Positions 24,438 to 32,462 of a stretch of 64,000 nucleotides of DNA are shown one piece after another. How positions within the stretch are numbered: the first letter of the stretch is position 1; every line of letters starts with the position of its first letter. Below the pieces are notes generated by a model. It saw only the letters and a list, made by a program, of their open reading frames with translations, was not told where the DNA came from and made no database searches. The stretch comes from JBBROS01 sp038229135 (GTDB lineage Bacteria > Pseudomonadota > Alphaproteobacteria > Acetobacterales > Acetobacteraceae). The translations under genes were made by a program, and so were the position numbers. Location: assembly GCA_038229135.1 (NCBI GenBank), contig JBBROS010000008.1, positions 1 through 64,000 on the forward strand. The letters run 5' to 3'.

Positions 24438-25296
24438 GGGCCATCTCCGGTCGGCGCAGGCGGCGGTCCCGCAGGCGGCGCAGCGTCGTGTCCACCACGC
24501 CGTCGGGCAACCAGGTGATCACGGCGATCAGCAGCGCACCATGCACGAACAGCGCGTAATCCTTGAACGGCCGCGCGACCTCGGGCAGCACGGTCAGGAT
24601 CGCCGCACCCACCAGTGGCCCCCAAGGCGACACGCGGCCCCCGAGCACGACGAACGTGAGGCAGGCGACGAGCAGGCGGAAGCCGAACGCGTCCGGCGTG
24701 ATGGAGTAGCCATGGTAGGCGTCGAGCCCGCCGCCGAGCCCGGCGAGCGCGCCCGAGAGGCCGAAGGCGAGCAGGTGGGTGCGGGACACGTCGATGCCGA
24801 GCGAGACCGCCACCGTCTCGTCCTGCCGGATGGTGTCGAAGGCGCGGCCGAGCCAGGAGCGGCCGAGGCACCACAGCACGTAGAGCGCGGCCCCGACGCA
24901 GGCGAGCAGGATGGGCGTGCTGGCCCAGCGCGGGATGCCGTTCATGCCGAGCGCGCCGCCGGTGAGCCCGGTGGCGTTCTGCGTGACGGAGAGCACCAGC
25001 TGCACGAAGGCGAGCGTCGCAATGGCCTGGAACACGCCGCGCAGGCGCGCGAGCGGGACGGCGATCAGCAGCGCGGCAGCGGTGGCGAGCCCGACCGCCG
25101 CCACCAGGCCGATCGGTGCGGGCCAGCCCCAGTGCACCACGGCGTTGGCGGCCGTGTAGGCGCCGATGGCCGCAAGCCCGGCCGTCGCGATGGAGAACAC
25201 CCCGGCGCGCAGCACCACATACTGGCTGAAGGCGAGCAGCGCGTTGATCAGCACCAGGTCGAGCAGGCTGCGGTAGGCCGTGAGCCAGTCGATCAT
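24418..25296 (-). CDS. livM: Liv-type permease subunit 2 (LivM-like), second system
   Basis: 292 residues with eight or more hydrophobic segments; FSQYVVLRAGVFSIATAGLAAIGAYTAA and LARLRGVFQAIATLAFVQLVLSV match LivM, and FGLSGALAGLGGGLDAYHGYSITPDAFGF is the conserved cytoplasmic coupling region. It forms the channel with LivH at 25293, overlapping it by four bases. Confidence 0.93.
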   Translation of the reverse strand: MIDWLTAYRSLLDLVLINALLAFSQYVVLRAGVFSIATAGLAAIGAYTAANAVVHWGWPAPIGLVAAVGLATAAALLIAVPLARLRGVFQAIATLAFVQLVLSVTQNATGLTGGALGMNGIPRWASTPILLACVGAALYVLWCLGRSWLGRAFDTIRQDETVAVSLGIDVSRTHLLAFGLSGALAGLGGGLDAYHGYSITPDAFGFRLLVACLTFVVLGGRVSPWGPLVGAAILTVLPEVARPFKDYALFVHGALLIAVITWLPDGVVDTTLRRLRDRRLRRPEMAHAAPVA

Positions 25297-26186
25297 GCGC
25301 GCACCACCCGCGCAGCCCCGGTTCCGCTGCCGAACAGGCCCGAGGGGCGCACGAGCAGCACCAGGAAGAGCAGCCCGAAGATCAGCGCGTCGGCCACCCC
25401 CGAGGAGGCGTAGGCCACCGAGAGCGACTGCACGATGCCCAGCAGCAGCCCGGCCGCGACGGCCCCCCCGATGGAGCCCATACCGCCCAGCACCACCACC
25501 ACGAAGGCGCGCAGCAGCAGCGGCTCGCCCATCACGTAGTGCACCGAGTTGAAGGCGAGCCCGATCAGCACGCCCGCCGCCCCGGCCAGCGCGCCGGCAA
25601 TGAAGAACACCTGTGCGAAGACGAAAGCCGGGTCGATGCCGAGCAGCTGGGACGTGCGGCCGCTGATGGCCACGGCCCGCACCTGGCGCCCGAGTTCCGT
25701 GCGGTAAAGGTAGAACAGCAACGCGACCACGAGCACGGCGACCGTGGCGACGATCACCACCTGCAACAGCTGGATCCGGAGGCCCCAGACGCGCCAGACC
25801 ACGACGGGGAAGGTGTCGAACGGGAAGCGCATCACCTGCGTGTTGGACACCTGCTGCGCGAAGCTGGTCAGGATCAGCCCGGCGCCGATGGAGGACACGA
25901 TCGCCGCGAACTCGGGCGCCTGCCGGGCGCGCAGCGGGCGGAAGCAGACGAGGTCCAGCAGGACGCTCGCAGCGCCTCCCACGAGCATGGCGAGCAGGGC
26001 GGCCACGGCCAGCGGCAAATCGAGCAGCGTGACGGCATAGAGCGCCGCGAAGGCGCCGAGGGTGAAGACGGCGCCGTGGGCCAGGTTCAGCACGTGGTTG
26101 ATGCCGAAGACGAGCGTGAAGCCCAGCGCGAACAGGGCATAGACGGAGCCGACGACCAGGCCGTTCAGGAGCTGCTGCGCGAACAT
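25293..26186 (-). CDS. livH: Liv-type permease subunit 1 (LivH-like), second system
   Basis: 297 residues. LNGLVVGSVYALFALGFTLVFGINHVLNLAHGAVFTLGAF is the classical LivH N-terminus and GGMGSIGGAVAAGLLLGIVQSL the conserved loop. The ATG at 26186 overlaps the stop of the aldolase gene, so transport and catabolism genes form one transcription unit. Confidence 0.93.
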   Translation of the reverse strand: MFAQQLLNGLVVGSVYALFALGFTLVFGINHVLNLAHGAVFTLGAFAALYAVTLLDLPLAVAALLAMLVGGAASVLLDLVCFRPLRARQAPEFAAIVSSIGAGLILTSFAQQVSNTQVMRFPFDTFPVVVWRVWGLRIQLLQVVIVATVAVLVVALLFYLYRTELGRQVRAVAISGRTSQLLGIDPAFVFAQVFFIAGALAGAAGVLIGLAFNSVHYVMGEPLLLRAFVVVVLGGMGSIGGAVAAGLLLGIVQSLSVAYASSGVADALIFGLLFLVLLVRPSGLFGSGTGAARVVRA

Positions 26187-26932
26187 CAGGCGGCCAGCGC
26201 GGAGGCGTAGCGCGCGAACTGGTCCATCACGAGGATCTTGTCCGTGCCCACCACGAAGCGCCGCACGCCCAGCGCCTCCCATCCGAGCAGCTGGGCGGAG
26301 GCGTCGGCGGGCTCGGGCGCGAAGACGGGGAACGTGACCTCGATGCCAGCCGCCTGGGCGCGGCCGAGCATGGAGCGGAGCGCCGCCTGGACCGCCTCGT
26401 GCCGGTAGTCGCCTTCATGGCCCATCGAGACGGAGAGGTCGAAGGGGCCGAGCATGACACCTTGGAGGCCGGGGGTGGCGAGGATGACGTCGAAGGCGTC
26501 GAAGCCGGCCTGGGATTCGATCAGCGGCACGATCCCGGTTTCGGCATGCGCGCGGGCGACGTGGGTGCGCCAGTCGCGGATGAAGTGGCCCCCGGCGCGG
26601 ACGCAGGGGCAGGCGCCGCGGGTGCCCTCCGGCCCGTAGCGCCCGGCGGCCACGGCGGCGGCGGCCTGGGCGGCGGAGGACACGCCGGGGACGACGATGC
26701 GCCGTGCGCCGCAGTCGAGCGCCTTGCCGATCAGCACCGGGTCCAGCGAGGGCACGCGGAGCCAGGGCTCGATGCGGGCGGCGTCGCAGGCGCGGATGAG
26801 GTTCTCCGCCGTCTCGAGGCCGAAGTAGCCGTGTTCCACGTCGATGATGGTGAAGGCGAATCCGGCGAGGCCGATCATGTCGACGATCTCGGCGCTGGCG
26901 ATCTGCGACCATGTACCAAGGATACGGCTCAT
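26186..26932 (-). CDS. HpcH/HpaI-family aldolase
   Basis: 248 residues. FTIIDVEHGYFGLETAENLI holds the family's conserved acidic/His motif, followed by LRVPSLDPVLIGKALDCGARRIVVPGVSS, PLIESQAGFDAFDVI (metal-binding Glu) and MLGPFDLSVSMG (metal-binding Asp). These class II aldolases split 2-keto-3-deoxy or 4-hydroxy-2-oxo acids to pyruvate plus an aldehyde. It lies between the fused E1 and LivH genes, overlapping both by a few bases, so it acts on the imported compound or its product. Confidence 0.9.
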   Translation of the reverse strand: MSRILGTWSQIASAEIVDMIGLAGFAFTIIDVEHGYFGLETAENLIRACDAARIEPWLRVPSLDPVLIGKALDCGARRIVVPGVSSAAQAAAAVAAGRYGPEGTRGACPCVRAGGHFIRDWRTHVARAHAETGIVPLIESQAGFDAFDVILATPGLQGVMLGPFDLSVSMGHEGDYRHEAVQAALRSMLGRAQAAGIEVTFPVFAPEPADASAQLLGWEALGVRRFVVGTDKILVMDQFARYASALAA

Positions 26933-28914
26933 CGGTAGCAGACCTCGCGCACTGCCGCGGCGATGGCGGCGGGCGACGGCATCAGGGCCCGCTCGAGCCG
27001 GTCGTTGTAGGGCATCGGCACGTCCGGCATCGCCACCCGCATCACGGGGGCGTCGAGCCAGTCGAAGGCGGCTTCCATGATGCTGGCCGCGATCTCGGCG
27101 CCGAGGCCGCCGGTGCGGTTGGCCTCGTGCACCACCACGCACCGCCCGGTGCGGCGGACGCTGGCGCAGATCGTCTCCATGTCGAGCGGGCGGAGCGTGC
27201 GCGGGTCGATCACCTCGGCCTCGATCCCGCTGCGGGCGAGGGTGTCGGCGGCGGCCAGGGCGCGCTCCACCATGGCCATGGTGGCGACGATGGTGGCGTC
27301 CCGCCCCGGGCGCACGATTGCGGCGCGGCCGATGGGGATGGCGTAGGCCGCCTCCGGCACCGGGGCGGGGGGGCCGAGGTAGAGCAGCTTGTGCTCGAGG
27401 AAGACCACCGGGTTGTCGTCCCGGATGGCGGCGGCCATGAGGCCCTTGGCGTCGTACGGGTTGGACGGCGCCAGCACGACGAGGCCCGGGATGTGGGCGA
27501 ACCAGGCCTCGAGCGACTGCGAGTGCTGGGCGGCGAGGCGGATGCCGCCGCCCTGGGGGCCGCGGAACACGACGGGCACGGTGGTGCGGCCGCCCAGCAT
27601 GAAGCGGGCCTTGGCGGCCTGGTTCACGATCATGTCCATCATGAGCGTCACGAAGTCGAAGATCTGGATCTCGGCGATGGGCCGCTGCCCGGCGAGCGCT
27701 GCGCCCACCGCGAGGCCGCCGATGGCCTGCTCGCTGATCGGCGTGTCGAGCACGCGGCCGGGGAAGCGCTCCAGCAGGCCGCGGGTGAGGCCGAAGATGC
27801 CGCCGATGGCACCGACGTCCTCGCCGACGACGAACACCCGTTGGTCGGCCGCCATCTCCTGGCCGACCGCCTCCGTGATGGCCTGGGCGTAGGTGATGGC
27901 GCGGGCGCCGGGCGGGCACTCCGGGGTGGTGGGCTGGAACGGCGCGAGGATGGCGGGGGCGAGCGCTTCGAGGGTGGGCTCGGGGGAGGCGCGGCCGAAG
28001 CCGACGGCCAGCTCCACGGCGGCCGCGGCCTCGGCCTCGAAGGGATCGAGCTCGAGGCCGAGCCGGGCGGCGTGGCGGGCGATGGGGTCGCGGGCCTGCC
28101 AGCGCGCCTCGTCCTCGGCGGCGCGGTAGGCAGGGAGGTTGGCGCGCATGGAGTGGTCCCCCCAACGCCAGGTATGGGCCTCGATGAGGGTGGGGCCTTC
28201 GCCCTCGCGGGCGCGGGCGATGGCGATGGCGGCGGCCTCGTAGACGGCGACCGGGTCGTTGCCGTCGACCTCCTCGCCGGGCATGCCGTAGCCGGCGGCC
28301 CGGGCGGCGATTGACCCGCCGGCCGTGACGGCGGAGGAGGCGGTGGAGAGGCCGTACTGGTTGTTCTCGCAGAAGAACACGAGCGGCAGACGCCAGATGG
28401 CGGCGACGTTCATGGCCTCGTGGAAGATGCCCTCGTTGGCGGCGCCGTCGCCGAAGAAGACGATGCCGGCGTCGTCCCCCCCACGCAGCTTCGCGGCCAG
28501 CGCGGCGCCGGCAGCCAGGCCCATGCCGGCTCCCACGATGCCGTTGGCGCCCAGGATGTTGAGCGCGAGGTCCGCGATGTGCATGGAGCCGCCGAGGCCG
28601 CCGCAATAGCCGTCCACCCGCCCCATCAGCTCGGCCATCATGCGCCCGAGGTCGGCCCCCTTCGCGATGGTGTGGCCGTGGCCGCGATGGTGGGTGACGA
28701 CGAAATCGTCCCGCCGCAGCGCCAGGCACGCCCCGGCGGCGATGGCCTCCTGCCCCACCGAGGAGTGCGCCGTGCCCTTCACCGTGCCGTCCAGGAACAG
28801 CTCGGTGGTGCGCAGCTCGAACCGGCGGATGAGCGCCATGGTGCGGAGCAGGCCAGCCTGGGTCTCCGCGTCGAGCGGGGGTGCGTTGCGCGTGGGGTGG
28901 GCGACGTCCGGCAC
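26929..28914 (-). CDS. Fused alpha-beta E1 component of a 2-oxoacid (or acetoin) dehydrogenase
   Basis: 661 residues, GTG start directly after the BKACE stop. Residues 15-330 are an E1 alpha domain with the thiamine diphosphate motif GDGAANEG (155-162) ending in NN (184-185), and GGSMHIAD. From about residue 337 (RAITYAQAITEAV) comes an E1 beta domain with VVGEDVG, DTPISEQAIGGLAVGAAL and GPQGGG. Fused E1 proteins of this type are known but the two halves are more often separate genes. No E2 (lipoyl transferase) or E3 gene is nearby, so partners must be elsewhere or the enzyme does a non-oxidative decarboxylation or ligation. Confidence 0.9.
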   Translation of the reverse strand: MPDVAHPTRNAPPLDAETQAGLLRTMALIRRFELRTTELFLDGTVKGTAHSSVGQEAIAAGACLALRRDDFVVTHHRGHGHTIAKGADLGRMMAELMGRVDGYCGGLGGSMHIADLALNILGANGIVGAGMGLAAGAALAAKLRGGDDAGIVFFGDGAANEGIFHEAMNVAAIWRLPLVFFCENNQYGLSTASSAVTAGGSIAARAAGYGMPGEEVDGNDPVAVYEAAAIAIARAREGEGPTLIEAHTWRWGDHSMRANLPAYRAAEDEARWQARDPIARHAARLGLELDPFEAEAAAAVELAVGFGRASPEPTLEALAPAILAPFQPTTPECPPGARAITYAQAITEAVGQEMAADQRVFVVGEDVGAIGGIFGLTRGLLERFPGRVLDTPISEQAIGGLAVGAALAGQRPIAEIQIFDFVTLMMDMIVNQAAKARFMLGGRTTVPVVFRGPQGGGIRLAAQHSQSLEAWFAHIPGLVVLAPSNPYDAKGLMAAAIRDDNPVVFLEHKLLYLGPPAPVPEAAYAIPIGRAAIVRPGRDATIVATMAMVERALAAADTLARSGIEAEVIDPRTLRPLDMETICASVRRTGRCVVVHEANRTGGLGAEIAASIMEAAFDWLDAPVMRVAMPDVPMPYNDRLERALMPSPAAIAAAVREVCYR

Positions 28915-29793
28915 TTACGGCACGCCCAGGATGGCGCGGGCCTCCTCGGGGGTGGCGACCTCGCGGCCCAGGCTGCGGGCCTGGTCCGCCACGCGGCCGA
29001 TGAGCTCCGCATTCGTCGGGCGGCCATACTCGGCGTAGGGGTAGTCGCCGAGGCCGATGGAGACGTGGCCGCCTTCGGTGATGACCTTCTCCGTGAGCTT
29101 CAGCAGGTCCCCGTTGAAGTTGCAGGCGGTCCACTCGATGGCGTGGCCCCGCGGCAGGAAGCGCGTATGGGCGTCCAGGCCCTCGGGCGTGCCGGGGTGG
29201 CCGGCGAGCATGACCCCGTCGGTCAGGCAGAAGCATACGTAGGCGGGGGTGTGCAGCAGGCCCATGTCGAGGAAGGCGCCGATCTGCCGCGTGAAGCCGA
29301 TGTTCCAGGCCACCAGGTAAGGCGCCATCGCGTTGGCGTGGATCACCTCGGCGAAGTGCTCGAGCGTGTCCGTGCCGTTCCGGTAGACGAGCCCCTTGGT
29401 GGTGTAGGTGCGGGTGACCGGGTCGTACCAGTCGACGTTGGTGGAGCCCATGTCCATGGGCGCGAACTCGGGCCGGGTCGCCGGATCCTGGGCGAGGCGG
29501 ACGATGTTGGCGATGCGCTGCCCGGCCGTGGCGTCGAGAGTGACGTAGCCGAGGGTGGGGTGGATCAGCAGGTCGGTGGCGGCGCGGGTGGCGAGGATGG
29601 TGTCGCGGTAGCACTCGTAGCGGTGGTCGGGCGCGCCATCGGGCAGGCGGCCGTGGAAATGCAGGATGGCGGCCCCCGCCTCCCGGCACTCGGCGGCGTC
29701 GGCGGCGATCTCGTGCGGCAGCCAGGGCACGTGGGGCGTGCCGGTGCGCATGGCGTACTCGTTGACGCGGGCCTCGATGACGAGCTTCTGCAC
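28915..29793 (-). CDS. BKACE-family beta-keto acid cleavage enzyme
   Basis: 292 residues from a GTG at 29793, chosen because AAGGGACGG lies upstream and family members start with K-L-I-I-E-A-R-V-N-E. An in-frame ATG at 29814 abuts an operator palindrome and is less likely. HFH at 45-47 is the zinc-binding pair. The enzymes condense a beta-keto acid with acetyl-CoA, giving acetoacetate and a new CoA ester. The C-terminal motif, usually GLED, reads HVSIGLGDYPY here, so the glutamate ligand position (249) is Gly. It is first in the nine-gene (-) operon and divergent from the PAS-LuxR regulator. Confidence 0.88.
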   Translation of the reverse strand: MQKLVIEARVNEYAMRTGTPHVPWLPHEIAADAAECREAGAAILHFHGRLPDGAPDHRYECYRDTILATRAATDLLIHPTLGYVTLDATAGQRIANIVRLAQDPATRPEFAPMDMGSTNVDWYDPVTRTYTTKGLVYRNGTDTLEHFAEVIHANAMAPYLVAWNIGFTRQIGAFLDMGLLHTPAYVCFCLTDGVMLAGHPGTPEGLDAHTRFLPRGHAIEWTACNFNGDLLKLTEKVITEGGHVSIGLGDYPYAEYGRPTNAELIGRVADQARSLGREVATPEEARAILGVP

Positions 29794-29814
29794 GGCGGTT
29801 CCGTCCCTTGTCAT

Positions 29815-29834
29815 TCTATGCCATTCAGCATAGA
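29815..29834. promoter_or_regulatory. Palindromic operator, site 1
   Basis: TCTATGC and GCATAGA face each other across six bases. The site is 21 bases upstream of the chosen BKACE start and repeats the outer seven bases of site 2 exactly. A bound regulator here would sit between promoter and start of the (-) operon. Confidence 0.7.
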
Positions 29835-29911
29835 CCGGCGTTTTAGCCTGGTTGATGCGCATGAAGCCGCAGAGCAACTCCAAGGTCAAGACAATTACGA
29901 GGCGGAACCAT

Positions 29912-29931
29912 TCTATGCCGAACGGCATAGA
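29912..29931. promoter_or_regulatory. Palindromic operator, site 2
   Basis: Perfect nine-base arms TCTATGCCG and CGGCATAGA with AA in the middle, a 20-base site like those of LuxR-type regulators. It lies 97 bases from site 1 and covers the start codon region of the PAS-LuxR gene, suggesting autoregulation. Confidence 0.7.
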
Positions 29932-30745
29932 TATCGGCCTGCTTCCACCAGAACTGCGCACGCTGTTCGACCGCGTGTCGGACCACTTCCCCGGCCACAC
30001 CATGCAACGCGTACGCCTGCCGGACCGGCGCATCCGCTACACCTATGCGAGCCCGGGCATGCGCGAGACCTTCGGGCTCGACCCGGCCAAGGTGCTCGCC
30101 GAGGAGACCGCGAGCCACGACTGGCTGCATGCGGACGACCGGGCCCGCTTCCTCGAGGCCGTGCACCGCTCGGCCGATCGGCTGGAGACGCTCGACGAGG
30201 AGGTGCGGGTGCATGGGCAGGACGGCCGGATGCGCTGGGTCCGCAGCATCGGCCACCCCCGCGGCCTGCCCGACGGCAGCGTGGTATGGGACGGCATCGC
30301 GCTGGACGTGACCGCACGTCGTGAGACCGAGGCGGCGCTGGAGCGGATGGTCCAGCTGGCGCGAGAGGCGGAGGCGGCGCCCTCCATGCTGGCGCTGGGC
30401 GAAGGCGGCCGCGTCGGCCGCAGCCTGGCCGCCATCGGCCGGCACCTCGACGCGTTGGCGAAAGCGGTCCCGCCCGACGCGATGCCGCATGTCGAGGCCG
30501 TGCGGATCGAGCTCTCGAACCTGCTGCAGGCGGAGCCGCAAGCGGCCCCCCTCGCCGGGCTCACCACCCGCCAGCGGGACGTACTGAGCCTGCTCGGGCG
30601 GGGCGCCACCAACAGGCAGATCGGCGAGCAACTGGGGATCGAGCCCGGCACGGCAAAGCTGCACGTTGCGGCCATCCTGAAACGGCTCGACGCGCCCAAC
30701 CGAACCGCGGCGGTGCACGCGGCCCGGCGGCTGGGTTTGGCCTAG
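29915..30745 (+). CDS. PAS-domain LuxR-type transcriptional regulator
   Basis: 276 residues from the ATG at 29915 (GAGGCGG 9 or more bases upstream; an earlier TTG/ATG cluster at 29852 lacks a ribosome site). Residues about 25-140 form a PAS sensor domain (YTYASPGMRETFGLDP, HADDRARFLEAVHRS, RMRWVRSIGHPR, VVWDGIALDVTARRETE). A short coiled coil follows, then a LuxR helix-turn-helix at 213-276 (LTTRQRDVLSLLGRGATNRQIGEQLG). It is the only regulator recognised in the window. Position and the paired palindromes suggest that it controls the divergent (-) operon and itself in response to a small ligand. Confidence 0.88.
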   Translation: MPNGIDIGLLPPELRTLFDRVSDHFPGHTMQRVRLPDRRIRYTYASPGMRETFGLDPAKVLAEETASHDWLHADDRARFLEAVHRSADRLETLDEEVRVHGQDGRMRWVRSIGHPRGLPDGSVVWDGIALDVTARRETEAALERMVQLAREAEAAPSMLALGEGGRVGRSLAAIGRHLDALAKAVPPDAMPHVEAVRIELSNLLQAEPQAAPLAGLTTRQRDVLSLLGRGATNRQIGEQLGIEPGTAKLHVAAILKRLDAPNRTAAVHAARRLGLA

Positions 30746-30834
30746 CGCGCGATTAGGTCAGTTGGCTCCACGATTCTCATGGCGGGTCAACAGTCATTTC
30801 GATATAGCGATTATAACGATATTGGAGAGCGGCG

Positions 30835-32394
30835 ATGGCGGCCGATCCATCAGAACCGTACTCCCCCTTCTCACTGACCTTCACAATCCAGCAATCCCTG
30901 TTCTCCCAGGGATCCGAGGTCTTGCTCCGGGGAGCATTCGGCAACGCAAGCCAATTCGGCAACACCGTCTCGTTCTTTTGGGACTGGGCCTACGACGAAC
31001 AGCTCCCATCCCTGATCGCGGACGTGAAGCTGGCGCAGGAGTTGGGATTCAAGACCGTCGTGAACATGACGGTCAACGACGTCCCGCACATCGACGCCCC
31101 GCCGGGCTTCGCGACCACCTTCGCGAGTGCGGCGACCTCGATGAAATACCTCCAGGACGTCGTGCTCCTGGCCTCGGCCAACCCGACATACCTGGTCATC
31201 TACCCGGAGGTGAACCTGCTGGCGAGATACGACGCCCCCGAGTTCGCCAACTACCAGAAGGTCTACCCGACGGCATACGCGGCCGCGAAAGCGGCGTCTC
31301 CAACCACCCTCGTGGGCGTCTCGATGCTCGATGTCGTGTGGCAAGGCAACCATCAGCAGGCGCTGCCGGATCAGCTTGGCCTCCACGACTTCATCGGCGT
31401 CACGACCTATCCCTTCAGCCAGTTCGCAAAGCCGTCCGACCTGCCGGCCCGGTGGTACTCGCAGTGGCGGGACGTTTACCCCACCTCCAAGATACTGTTC
31501 ACCGAGGTGGGGTGGGGGAGCGCCGCGCCCATCTCGGAAAGGGACCAGGCGCAGTTTCTCGCAGCGCTGCCGGCGATGATGGCGGAGGCCTCGCCGGAGG
31601 TCATCGCGTGGTCGCTGCAGTATGACGGCGCGTGGTACGACACCGCGGATCTCAAGCCGAACCAATGGCAGTTCTTCCGAGACGTGGAGGCGGACCCGAA
31701 CTTCCTTTACGACCAGTTCAACCATGACGGCCTGCTCAACGACGACGGCACGCCGAAGCCCTCATTCTATGTCGCGAAGAACCTGGACTTCACCCCCGTC
31801 CCGCCGGATGCCATCCGCTTCACCAATGCCATGACGGGCGTCTCGAGCCAGGACACCGGGACCGCCTACACCGGCCCCGTCGACTATCTGCGGCGCCAAT
31901 ACATCTGGTCCGGCACGGACGCCGTCGCCATCGCTGTCGCCAGCCCCAACACCTTCGTCAAGGGCGGCCCGAGCGGCGACGCCATCCTCGTCACCGCCGG
32001 CAGCAACGTGCTCGATGGCGGCGGCGGCTCCAACTACCTCGTCGGCGCCGAGGGCACGGATGGCGGCTTCGACACCTTCTTCGTCGACAGCCGCGGCAGC
32101 GTCGAGACCTGGTCCAGCATCGTCAACTTCCACATGGGCGACCAGGCCACCATCTTCGGCTTCCACCCCGGCGTCAGCACCATGCCGCTCACCGAAGACG
32201 AAGGCGCCTCCGGCGCCACCGGCCTCACCCTCCACAGCGCGATCGACGGCCCGGGCGCCGGCATCCTCGCCAGCATCACCTTCGCCGGCCTGACCCAGGC
32301 CGACGCCGACGCACATTTCAGCATCACCACCGGCACTCTTCTCTCGGGCACGCCAGAAGCGATCGACTACTTGCTGATCCATTACAATCGCTGA
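30835..32394 (+). CDS. Secreted glycoside-hydrolase-like protein with RTX-type C-terminus
   Basis: 519 residues, ATG preceded by GGAGAG. The N-terminal about 300 residues look like a clan GH-A TIM barrel: YPEVN with Glu125 as candidate acid/base, FIGVTTYPFSQF, and TEVGWG with Glu224 as candidate nucleophile. From about residue 385 (LDGGGGSNYLVGAEG) to the end is a hemolysin-type Gly/Asp-rich calcium-binding module, as in type I-secreted proteins; there is no N-terminal signal peptide, which fits that route. The first half is visibly lower in GC (one 60-base line at 31021 is 57%) than its neighbours, a sign of transfer. The upstream gap holds an AT-rich TATAAC at 30812. Substrate unknown. Confidence 0.8.
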   Translation: MAADPSEPYSPFSLTFTIQQSLFSQGSEVLLRGAFGNASQFGNTVSFFWDWAYDEQLPSLIADVKLAQELGFKTVVNMTVNDVPHIDAPPGFATTFASAATSMKYLQDVVLLASANPTYLVIYPEVNLLARYDAPEFANYQKVYPTAYAAAKAASPTTLVGVSMLDVVWQGNHQQALPDQLGLHDFIGVTTYPFSQFAKPSDLPARWYSQWRDVYPTSKILFTEVGWGSAAPISERDQAQFLAALPAMMAEASPEVIAWSLQYDGAWYDTADLKPNQWQFFRDVEADPNFLYDQFNHDGLLNDDGTPKPSFYVAKNLDFTPVPPDAIRFTNAMTGVSSQDTGTAYTGPVDYLRRQYIWSGTDAVAIAVASPNTFVKGGPSGDAILVTAGSNVLDGGGGSNYLVGAEGTDGGFDTFFVDSRGSVETWSSIVNFHMGDQATIFGFHPGVSTMPLTEDEGASGATGLTLHSAIDGPGAGILASITFAGLTQADADAHFSITTGTLLSGTPEAIDYLLIHYNR

Positions 32395-32462
32395 CCCTGG
32401 TTCACCTGCATCTGGACCCGGGGGCGCTGGACCCGACCGCCTGCTCGGCGCGACGCCCCCCT

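Noticed and set aside
26186..29689. A 1167-residue minus-strand frame
   Set aside because: Only its last 248 residues form a protein (the HpcH aldolase). The rest is an Arg/Pro/His-rich shadow of the fused E1 and BKACE genes.
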